Below the pieces are notes generated by a model that was not told the origin of the DNA, ran no database searches, and saw nothing but the letters and a program-made list of their open reading frames with translations. Made by a program: the position numbers and the translations under genes. DNA of 5,316 nt from Desulfobulbaceae bacterium (lineage in GTDB: Bacteria > Desulfobacterota > Desulfobulbia > Desulfobulbales > SURF-16): the NCBI GenBank assembly GCA_024763115.1, contig JANTGB010000187.1:1-5316 (forward strand), in the 5' to 3' direction. Within the stretch, counting starts at the first letter, position 1; the number at the start of each line of letters is the position of its first letter. Positions 1-4,521 of this stretch are shown one piece after another.

Positions 1-35
1 CAATAAATATATGCATCATGATTGCAGATTCAACT

Positions 36-57
36 GCCCCGAAGGGGCCTCTTTTTT
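36..57 (+). terminator. Rho-independent terminator of an upstream gene
   Basis: A GCCCC-GAA-GGGGC hairpin (36-48) is followed by CTC and a run of six T (52-57) on the plus strand. This is the classic intrinsic terminator layout. It probably closes a plus-strand gene whose coding region lies left of the window, since no coding region ends within the first 35 bases. Confidence 0.75.
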
Positions 58-84
58 CAAGCCGAGTCTTGGAAAAAAGCTTAG

Positions 85-107
85 GCGCTTACCCCATGAG
101 TAGTTAC
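85..107 (-). repeat. Solo end of the composite GTAAC element, reversed
   Basis: These 23 bases are the exact reverse complement of 4356-4378, the first 23 bases of the best composite element in the window, and end in ...TGAGTAGTTAC. Similarity fades immediately to the left (about 70-84), so only a terminal stub remains. It is either a decayed copy or the product of a rearrangement. No matching second end and no flanking direct repeat are visible. Confidence 0.7.
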
Positions 108-339
108 CAGCTTAAAAAGTATAATGAGTAGTATGATGTTTTCAATTATCATCAACTCTAGCAGGCAAAAGTTAGGAGAATGTTTAATTTTTGTTTAAAT
201 TCCATAACGTTAAACGAGCCGGGCGGAGAATAGTCAGGCACCCTGAATTTTATTTTTTTGAAAAAAGGGGACGAAAAAAGGGGACGGATTTATTTAATTC
301 CAACATAAGGACGAGCAAAACACTTTTTATCAACGATAT
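108..339. other. Gene-free spacer
   Basis: This AT-rich stretch lies between the solo repeat end and the stop codon of the minus-strand methyltransferase gene. I see no credible reading frame, no RNA gene and no clear minus-strand terminator for that gene. The only structure found is the 13-bp tandem duplication at 260-285, and a second TGAGTAGT motif at 124-131 that may be a scrap of the same repeat end. Confidence 0.5.
260..285. repeat. Two tandem copies of a 13-bp GAAAAAAGGGGAC unit
   Basis: GAAAAAAGGGGAC occurs at 260-272 and again, perfectly, at 273-285, followed by GGATTTATTT. Read on the other strand this gives AAATAAATCCGTCCCC plus a T run, a motif I associate with dispersed repeats and REP-associated transposase genes in Desulfobacterota. 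That association is from memory. The sequence itself shows only the tandem duplication. Confidence 0.6.
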
Positions 340-1077
340 TCAACCGGATTCATAGCAGGCAGCCATTTCATCCGAATATTTGCCGCCTTGGTTCCGGTAG
401 ACATAAAAAGGCGGCAGAATACTTAATTCCTCGCCCCCGTTTTTTATTGCTTCAACCAGAACCAGTTTGCCGGGAGAACCGGGATAGCTGTAAACTACTT
501 GCAAACGTTTAGGTTCAAGTTTATGCAGAGATAATTCCGCCAGCAGGGCGGCGCAACGGGCAGCAGGATAAACCAGGGCAACCCGACCGCGATTTTTAAC
601 AATAAAGGAGGCGGCCCGCGCCACATCAGCAAGCCGGGCCCTGATTTCGTGTCTGGCAATGAGCTGCTCGTCTGTGGCGTTTTGCCGCCCGGTGCCGATT
701 TTGCCATAAGGAGGATTACAGATAACCCGGGCAAAGGAGGCGGCAGGAATTATTTCTCTGATCCGGCATAAATCGCCCTGAACAATATCTATCTGTTTCT
801 GAAAACTGTTCAGCTCAACATTTTTCCGGGCCAGCCCAGCCAGGTCGGGCTGAATTTCCAGCCCGGTGATTCTAACATCAGGGCGCAGAAAGGCGATAAT
901 CAAAGGAATTATTCCGCAACCTGTGCCGATATCACATATTTTTTCCTGAGTTCCGGGAGTAATAAAACGGGCCAGAAGAACGGCATCAAGGGAAAAACGA
1001 TAACCATGACGATGCTGCAGACACTTAAGCCTGCCGGCAAACAGTGAATCATGGCTTACATCCTGATCATGATCCAT
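340..1077 (-). CDS. trmN6: TrmN6/YfiC-type tRNA (adenine-N6) methyltransferase
   Basis: A 245-aa SAM-dependent N6-adenine methyltransferase of the COG4123 (YfiC/TrmN6) type, cytosolic. In E. coli this enzyme methylates A37 of tRNA1(Val). The N-terminus has the family pattern GYRFSLDAVLLARF (25-38). SAM motif I is ICDIGTGCGI (47-56), an acidic ribose-binding residue follows in GLEIQ (E74), and the N6-amino-methyltransferase signature NPPY is at 121-124. Length is normal for the family. The start is ATG at 1077-1075: an in-frame TGA lies four codons upstream, and the mobile element at 1079-1237 begins one base away. There is no Shine-Dalgarno sequence, because the native leader has been displaced. 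The gene lies downstream of the DUF1015 gene on the same strand and was probably co-transcribed with it. The exact tRNA substrate is inferred. A related 23S or protein methyltransferase is less likely given the N-terminal pattern. Confidence 0.88.
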   Translation of the reverse strand: MDHDQDVSHDSLFAGRLKCLQHRHGYRFSLDAVLLARFITPGTQEKICDIGTGCGIIPLIIAFLRPDVRITGLEIQPDLAGLARKNVELNSFQKQIDIVQGDLCRIREIIPAASFARVICNPPYGKIGTGRQNATDEQLIARHEIRARLADVARAASFIVKNRGRVALVYPAARCAALLAELSLHKLEPKRLQVVYSYPGSPGKLVLVEAIKNGGEELSILPPFYVYRNQGGKYSDEMAACYESG

Positions 1078-1078
1078 T
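1071..1078. repeat. Target-site duplication, left copy (GATCCATT)
   Basis: The 8 bases immediately left of the element at 1079-1237. They are identical to the 8 bases immediately right of it (1238-1245) and contain the trmN6 start codon on the minus strand (AATGGATC). Confidence 0.9.
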
Positions 1079-1237
1079 GTAACTACTCACGGGATACGCG
1101 TCCTAACTTCAGTATCCACCGTAATTGTAACTGCTTACAGGGTGCCGGGAGATTTTTACGATCAGGCCGGCGTAGCGTATTAGTTATACGTAAGCCGTTC
1201 TGATCGTGAAAAGATTCGGTGCCCTGTGAGTAGTTAC
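1079..1237. mobile_element. Composite mini-transposon, copy 1 (IS66-like MITE)
   Basis: A 159-bp non-coding insertion with perfect 12-bp terminal inverted repeats, GTAACTACTCAC (1079-1090) and GTGAGTAGTTAC (1226-1237), flanked by a perfect 8-bp direct repeat GATCCATT. It has two parts sharing an internal GTAAC (1127-1131). Unit A (1079-1131) folds through GGATAC/GTATCC. Unit B (1127-1237) is one long imperfect hairpin whose arms meet at CGTAT-tagtt-ATACG. IS66-family elements are known for GTAA termini and 8-bp duplications, so mobilisation by an IS66 transposase in trans is the likely explanation. It sits between the DUF1015 stop and the trmN6 start. Confidence 0.88.
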
Positions 1238-1245
1238 GATCCATT
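1238..1245. repeat. Target-site duplication, right copy (GATCCATT)
   Basis: The second copy of the 8-bp duplication generated by the insertion at 1079-1237. It carries a duplicate of the trmN6 start codon (minus-strand ATG at 1244-1242), 16 nt after the DUF1015 stop codon. From here a 53-codon frame runs through the element and stops at TAG (1085-1083), 5 nt before the real trmN6 ATG. Confidence 0.88.
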
Positions 1246-1260
1246 AAACAGGTAACCGGT

Positions 1261-2598
1261 TCAATCACCAAACTTATTCAGCAGCAGTCCGGTAAGAATT
1301 TTCGGATAAAAATAGGTGGATTTATGGGGCATAACCAAATTCTGATCGGCAACCTTCTTAACCTGGTACACCGGGGTATTATTCATCAGGAAAAGAATCC
1401 GCTCACCTTCTGCGGCAGCAGCCTCCTTGACCGCCACATCAAGGGCAACATCAGGATCACTGTAATAGCGGATAAGCTCATTTTTTTCACATTGTTTATG
1501 ATCAAGCCCCAGCAGGCTTTCCAGCACCAGATCAGACAATACTACTACATCAAGTTCTTTTATGGCAGCGGACATATCCCGGCCGATTTCATCCATGGCA
1601 TTTTTCTTCATGGTCAGAAGAAAACAGCGATCCTCGCGGGGATGATAAAGACCAAGCGTGGTTAGTCCTTCTTTGTTTTCAGCCATGCGACTTAATGCTT
1701 CAGCTGTCAGCATTTCCCGACTGCCCGCCTTGATTTCGCTGACTTCAAAATGTGAAGTCAGTTTTTCGGTTATCTGTTCAGCACTTTCCCTGTCCGGCAA
1801 AGTAACCAGGCGATGGGTGGGCAGGACTGACAGGCCGGGATCTTCCATGGGACAGAGATACATCATAATCCGGTTCCAGGGCGTGTCGGCCTGCACTTTT
1901 TCCCCATTATCCCGCATTAATTTTCGAAAACGCAGAGCAGTGGTATAACGATGATGACCATCTGCAATATAAAGAGACTTGTCATGAAAAAAAATTGTCA
2001 CCTCAGCTAAAATATCAGGATCAGTTACCGGCCAGATTCGATGCAGACAGCCATCTTGATCTTCCACAGAGTATAAAGGCGGATCGGCAGAGCCTTTTTC
2101 CAGGGATGTCATAACTTGAGAAAGTTTATCGGAATAGAGAGAAAATACCTGGCTGAACTGGGCCCGGCAGGTATCTAGGAGCCGCAGGCGATCAGAGGTT
2201 ACGGCCCGAAAGGTCTTTTCATGAGGCTTGACGACACCCTCGGAAAATTCAGTTAATCCCACCAGGGAAACCAGTCCTTTCCTGGTAAATTTTTCCCCGG
2301 AAGGCAGGCTGTAATCAATAAAATAAAGATAAATAGTTGGGGCCTCATCCCGAATCAGAATTTTTTCCTCCTGCCACTTGTTGAATTTATTACAGGCATC
2401 CTGATATCGCTCATCCGAAATCTCATCACCTGCCTGCTTGGTGAGATCAAGCTGAATCATGTTACAGGGATTTTTTTCCATAAATGCCTGTTGTGATTCT
2501 TTGTCAATAACATCATAGGGCGGAGTTACGACATTTTCCATTCGGTCTATTTTTTCGGTATTAAAGCGCAAACCACGAAAGGGTTTTATTTCAGCCAT
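1261..2598 (-). CDS. DUF1015 family protein of unknown function
   Basis: A 445-aa soluble protein of the DUF1015 (COG4198) family. No biochemical role is firmly established for the family that I can cite. The family landmarks are clear: the N-terminal PFRGLRFN (6-13), VVTPPYDVID (23-32), HEKTF (126-130), the central IADGHHRYTTA (211-221) and VLPTHR (248-253). The length is full. DGHHR resembles the DGxHR motif of ParB/sulfiredoxin-like folds, which could hint at nucleotide or nucleic-acid chemistry; that is inference only. No signal peptide or membrane segment is visible. The ATG start is supported by a strong AAGAGGAG ribosome-binding site 9 nt upstream. It is the first gene of a minus-strand unit. 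Its stop lies 23 bp from a mobile element, and 16 nt from the duplicated, probably original, trmN6 start. Confidence 0.85.
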   Translation of the reverse strand: MAEIKPFRGLRFNTEKIDRMENVVTPPYDVIDKESQQAFMEKNPCNMIQLDLTKQAGDEISDERYQDACNKFNKWQEEKILIRDEAPTIYLYFIDYSLPSGEKFTRKGLVSLVGLTEFSEGVVKPHEKTFRAVTSDRLRLLDTCRAQFSQVFSLYSDKLSQVMTSLEKGSADPPLYSVEDQDGCLHRIWPVTDPDILAEVTIFFHDKSLYIADGHHRYTTALRFRKLMRDNGEKVQADTPWNRIMMYLCPMEDPGLSVLPTHRLVTLPDRESAEQITEKLTSHFEVSEIKAGSREMLTAEALSRMAENKEGLTTLGLYHPREDRCFLLTMKKNAMDEIGRDMSAAIKELDVVVLSDLVLESLLGLDHKQCEKNELIRYYSDPDVALDVAVKEAAAAEGERILFLMNNTPVYQVKKVADQNLVMPHKSTYFYPKILTGLLLNKFGD

Positions 2599-2607
2599 AT
2601 GTACAGG

Positions 2608-2615
2608 CTCCTCTT
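2608..2615 (-). promoter_or_regulatory. Strong ribosome-binding site of the DUF1015 gene
   Basis: On the minus strand AAGAGGAG ends 9 nt before the ATG at 2598-2596. It fixes the start codon of the DUF1015 gene. Confidence 0.8.
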
Positions 2616-2645
2616 TTAAATCTGCCGACGGCAGCGTATTTAAAT
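2614..2645. repeat. Hairpin in the DUF1015 leader, possible remnant of a repeat core
   Basis: Nested inverted repeats: TTTAAAT and ATTTAAA enclose CTGCC-gac-GGCAG with a 3-nt bulge. The stretch 2624-2641 matches the hairpin core of the composite element at 2973-2990 (GCCGACGCAGCGTATTT) with a single extra G. It is therefore probably a decayed piece of the repeat lying in the untranslated leader of the DUF1015 gene. Confidence 0.45.
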
Positions 2646-2650
2646 TACTG

Positions 2651-2817
2651 GTAACTATTCAGCTGCACTTCATCTGCACGCGATAAGTCTGTCTTACATA
2701 GCATTAGTATGCTGCGCCGGCCTTATCACGCACAGCTAAAGCACACGGAGTCTCTTACCTCTGAACAGTTTCGGATCGGTGGTAGGGACGATTTTTCGCC
2801 CCTACCTGAATAGTTAC
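2651..2817. mobile_element. Related composite element with GTAACTATTCAG ends, mirrored orientation
   Basis: A 167-bp element with perfect 12-bp inverted ends, GTAACTATTCAG (2651-2662) and CTGAATAGTTAC (2806-2817), and an internal decayed end CTGAACAGTTTC (2761-2772). The first part (2651-2772) folds as a long hairpin (GATAAG/CTTATC). Its core, TTACATAGCATTAG followed by ATGCTGCGCCGGCC, is related to the reverse complement of the unit B core at 1079-1237. The second part is an appended hairpin of about 45-50 bp. The order, core hairpin then short hairpin, is that of the other composites read backwards. No flanking direct repeat remains. GGAGTCTC-TTACC at 2747-2759 looks like a shortened copy of the small cassette. 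Confidence 0.7.
2781..2806. repeat. Palindromic hairpin GGTAGGG...CCCTACC
   Basis: GGTAGGGACGA and TCGCCCCTACC pair over 10 of 11 positions around a four-T loop. It forms the terminal hairpin of the element at 2651-2817. Palindromes of the GTAGGGGCG type are common dispersed repeats in proteobacterial genomes, so this may be an independent repeat that was captured. Confidence 0.6.
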
Positions 2818-2844
2818 AAAACGATTTTCAGTTGTATCTATAAT
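2814..2844 (+). promoter_or_regulatory. Candidate promoter toward queDE
   Basis: A perfect TATAAT (2839-2844) lies in the only unique stretch (2818-2887) between two repeats upstream of queD. The upstream hexamer is poor: TTACAA at 2814-2819, with a 19-bp spacer, which would be supplied by the end of the mobile element. If used, the transcript would start near 2851 and carry the whole hairpin-rich element at 2888-3072 as its leader. No preQ1 riboswitch pattern was recognised here. Confidence 0.3.
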
Positions 2845-2887
2845 AGAAAAAGCCTAATATGCGGAAGGAAAAATTTCAAGTTTTCTT

Positions 2888-3072
2888 ATAACTACTTCAC
2901 CAGGTAAGGGCCTTAATTTCGTTACCCAGCTTAACCGTAACTGTTTACAGGATGCCTGAGATTTTTACGATTAGGCCGACGCAGCGTATTTGTCATATGT
3001 AAGCCGGATTAATCGTGGACACCGGTAAGCGAGCTTGCGAGACTCCGGATCTGGCGCCCTGTGAGCAGTTAC
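2888..3072. mobile_element. Composite mini-transposon, copy 2, carrying a nested cassette
   Basis: The same A+B architecture as 1079-1237. Unit A (2888-2941) pairs through GGTAA/TTACC. Unit B (2937-3072) has the core GATTAGGCC...GTATTTGTCATATG and ends in GTGAGCAGTTAC. It is 185 bp long only because 27 bp are inserted at 3022-3048; without them it is 158 bp. The left end is decayed (ATAAC instead of GTAAC) and no 8-bp duplication is visible, so this copy is older. It ends 22 bp before the queD ribosome-binding site. Confidence 0.8.
3022..3048. repeat. Nested cassette (GGTAAGCG...GACTCC), variant copy
   Basis: CCGGTAAGCG, AGCTTGCG and AGACTCCGG in sequence, bounded on both sides by CCGG/CCGG. 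It interrupts the right arm of unit B in the composite element and accounts for its extra length. The middle differs from the AGGAACG of the copies at 4272 and 5219, while the edges are conserved. Confidence 0.75.
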
Positions 3073-3094
3073 AATATTACAAATAAAATAGATC

Positions 3095-3100
3095 AAGGAG
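3095..3100 (+). promoter_or_regulatory. Ribosome-binding site that decides the queD start
   Basis: AAGGAG lies 8 nt before ATG 3109. It rules out the in-frame GTG at 3061, which would start translation inside the terminal repeat of the mobile element and add 16 residues foreign to the family. Confidence 0.85.
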
Positions 3101-3108
3101 AATTAAAC

Positions 3109-3480
3109 ATGTTTGATATTTTTATAAAAACCCATTTTTCCGCCGGTCATCATCTCCGCAACTATCCAGGCAACTGCGAGAAACCACACGGCCATAACTG
3201 GAGCGTCAAGGTAACGGTGCGGGCTGAAGAACTTGACAAGCTGGGCATGGGGATAGATTTTCGTACTGTCAAGGAAGCGGTAAAAAATGTGATGGATGAC
3301 CTTGACCACTGCAATCTTAATGAGCACCCCGCCTTTCAGGATAAAAATCCTTCCTCGGAAAATATAGCTGTCTATATTTTTGCCGAACTTCGCCCGGCCC
3401 TGGACTTAAAAGCATGCAGGCTGTACAGCGTATGTGTCGGCGAAACCCCGAATACCGGGGTTGTTTACTATGGCGGCTGA
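3109..3480 (+). CDS. queD: QueD, 6-carboxytetrahydropterin synthase
   Basis: A 123-aa cytosolic zinc enzyme of the 6-pyruvoyl-tetrahydropterin synthase/QueD family. It converts dihydroneopterin triphosphate to 6-carboxy-5,6,7,8-tetrahydropterin, the second step toward preQ0 and queuosine. The zinc ligands are His14 (in FSAGH), His27 and His29 (PHGH). The catalytic residues are Cys23 (NCEKPHGH), the Asp66-His67 pair (LDHCNLNE) and Glu112 (VGET). The short length fits bacterial QueD rather than eukaryotic PTPS. The start is ATG 3109 with AAGGAG 8 nt upstream. The gene overlaps queE by 11 bp, implying one transcript and coupled translation, and the partner gene supports the 7-deazaguanine role over biopterin synthesis. 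Confidence 0.93.
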   Translation: MFDIFIKTHFSAGHHLRNYPGNCEKPHGHNWSVKVTVRAEELDKLGMGIDFRTVKEAVKNVMDDLDHCNLNEHPAFQDKNPSSENIAVYIFAELRPALDLKACRLYSVCVGETPNTGVVYYGG

Positions 3481-4147
3481 AAGTTTTCTAGAAATATCCG
3501 AGCTTTTTTATTCCATTCAGGGGGAATCTTCCTTTGCCGGTTATCCTTGTGTTTTTATCCGTTTAAGCGGCTGCAATCTCAGTTGCGCCTATTGCGATAC
3601 GAAATACTCATGGCAAGAACCGGGAAAATCTTACGGCGTAAATGATCTGTTCGATTTCGTTGATAAATATCCCTGCTCCCTGGTGGAAATCACTGGTGGA
3701 GAACCGCTTCTTCAACCAGCGGTTTATCTGCTGATGGATTGTCTGCTCAAGGCCGGGAAAACCGTTCTCATGGAGACGAACGGCAGTATAAATATACGGG
3801 ATGTGCCGCCGGAAGTTATTAAAATAATGGACATCAAAACCCCTGACAGCGGCATGGTCGACAAAATTAATGCTGCTAACATGTCCTTACTCTCACCCCA
3901 TGATGAAATAAAATTTGTTTTATGTTCCCGCCGTGATTATGACTGGGCGGTAAATTTTGTTAAAACTCATTTTATTACTCCGGATAGGGAAAATATGAAA
4001 ACCAAATTCCCAATTATATTTTCACCTGTTGTTAAACAGCTTGAGCCCCGACGGCTTGCCCAATGGATTCTTGCCGACCGTTTGCCGGTACGTCTTCAAC
4101 TTCAGTTACACACTATTATCTGGCCTGATCGTGATAGAGGGATGTGA
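3470..4147 (+). CDS. queE: QueE, 7-carboxy-7-deazaguanine synthase (radical SAM)
   Basis: A 225-aa radical SAM enzyme that rearranges 6-carboxytetrahydropterin, the QueD product, into 7-carboxy-7-deazaguanine on the way to preQ0. Visible signatures are FYSIQGES (13-20), the [4Fe-4S] cluster motif CNLSCAYC (Cys35, Cys39, Cys42), ITGGEPLLQ (74-82), ETNGS (102-106), DIKTPDSG (121-128) and the C-terminal DRLPVRLQLQLH (203-214). Position 20 is Ser where SIQGEG is usual. The start is ATG 3470, which gives MAAESFLEISELFYSIQGE, the normal family N-terminus. It lies inside the end of queD in another frame with only a weak GGGG upstream, so translation is probably coupled. A repeat element begins within about 4 bp of the stop codon and may serve as the 3' end structure. 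QueC and QueF must be elsewhere. Confidence 0.93.
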   Translation: MAAESFLEISELFYSIQGESSFAGYPCVFIRLSGCNLSCAYCDTKYSWQEPGKSYGVNDLFDFVDKYPCSLVEITGGEPLLQPAVYLLMDCLLKAGKTVLMETNGSINIRDVPPEVIKIMDIKTPDSGMVDKINAANMSLLSPHDEIKFVLCSRRDYDWAVNFVKTHFITPDRENMKTKFPIIFSPVVKQLEPRRLAQWILADRLPVRLQLQLHTIIWPDRDRGM

Positions 4148-4150
4148 GAC

Positions 4151-4329
4151 CTAACTATTCAGCTGCGCTTCATCTACGTTCGATCAGGCTGTTTTACATA
4201 GCATTAGACAGAATTATTGATCGTCTTGTCAGATGTGCCTGCGTAGCATACTGGTGCTATTCAAACAGACAGGTAAGCGAGGAACGAGACTCCGAAATGG
4301 GCAAAGATGAGGTGCTGGTGAACGCTTAC
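4151..4329. mobile_element. Rearranged relative of the GTAAC elements, directly after queE
   Basis: The left part (4152-4207) follows the element at 2651-2706: TAACTATTCAGCTGC, CTTCATCT, then TTTTACATAGCATTAG. The right part carries related motifs in opposite orientation, TGCCTGCGTAGCATAC (4237-4252) and an end AGATGAGGTGCTGGTGAACGC...TTAC that pairs imperfectly with the left end. The core is thus split and inverted, as in a chimera or a scrambled old copy. A cassette is nested at 4272-4294. A 71-codon frame can be read across it but resembles no protein. The right boundary is approximate. Confidence 0.6.
4272..4294. repeat. Nested cassette (GGTAAGCG...AGACTCCG), copy identical to 5219-5241
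   Basis: The 23 bases GGTAAGCG + AGGAACG + AGACTCCG are identical at 4272-4294 and 5219-5241, although the surrounding repeats are unrelated. Here the cassette lies inside the rearranged element after queE. Confidence 0.85.
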
Positions 4330-4347
4330 ATTTCGTTAAGAAGGATT

Positions 4348-4355
4348 CATCTAAT
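4348..4355. repeat. Target-site duplication, left copy (CATCTAAT)
   Basis: The 8 bases immediately left of the element at 4356-4513, identical to 4514-4521 on its right. Confidence 0.9.
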
Positions 4356-4513
4356 GTAACTACTCATGGGGTAAGCGCTATAACTTCGCTAACCCCTGTA
4401 ATTGTAACTGGTTACAGGGTGCCGTAGATTTTTGTGATCAGGTCGGCGCAGCGTATTAGTCATACGTAAGCCGGACTGATCGCGGAAATATGCGGTACCC
4501 TGTGAGCAGTTAC
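4356..4513. mobile_element. Composite mini-transposon, copy 3 (IS66-like MITE)
   Basis: A 158-bp element with the same A+B structure as 1079-1237. Unit A (4356-4408) pairs through GGGTAAGCG/CGCTAACCC with one mismatch. Unit B (4404-4513) has arms meeting at CGTAT-tagtc-ATACG. The ends are GTAACTACTCATGGGG and CCCTGTGAGCAGTTAC. A perfect 8-bp direct repeat CATCTAAT lies on both sides, so this copy is recent and moved as the full composite. It inserted just downstream of the older rearranged element that follows queE. Confidence 0.88.
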
Positions 4514-4521
4514 CATCTAAT
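4514..4521. repeat. Target-site duplication, right copy (CATCTAAT)
   Basis: The 8 bases immediately right of the element at 4356-4513, identical to 4348-4355. Confidence 0.9.

Noticed and set aside
1083..1271. 62-codon minus-strand frame between the DUF1015 gene and trmN6 as a protein gene
   Set aside because: The sequence is that of the mobile element. It is open in this frame but is not protein-like, and the corresponding frame of the copy at 4356-4513 is closed. It is kept only as a possible coupling frame, not as a gene.
1324..1948. Plus-strand frames opposite the DUF1015 gene
   Set aside because: They are antisense to a clear full-length family member and show no recognisable domains.
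3061..3108. N-terminal extension of QueD from the GTG at 3061
   Set aside because: It starts within the terminal inverted repeat of the mobile element, has no ribosome-binding site and adds residues absent from the family, while ATG 3109 has AAGGAG at ideal spacing.
2818..3108. preQ1 riboswitch upstream of queDE
   Set aside because: I found no preQ1-type aptamer pattern. The leader consists of the composite repeat, whose hairpins also occur next to unrelated genes.
3434..3469. N-terminal extension of QueE from the ATG at 3434
   Set aside because: It would read 12 residues from queD coding sequence in another frame. The family N-terminus begins naturally at ATG 3470.
4144..4359. 71-codon plus-strand frame after queE
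   Set aside because: It lies almost entirely inside the rearranged repeat and the nested cassette, overlaps the queE stop, has no ribosome-binding site and resembles no protein family.
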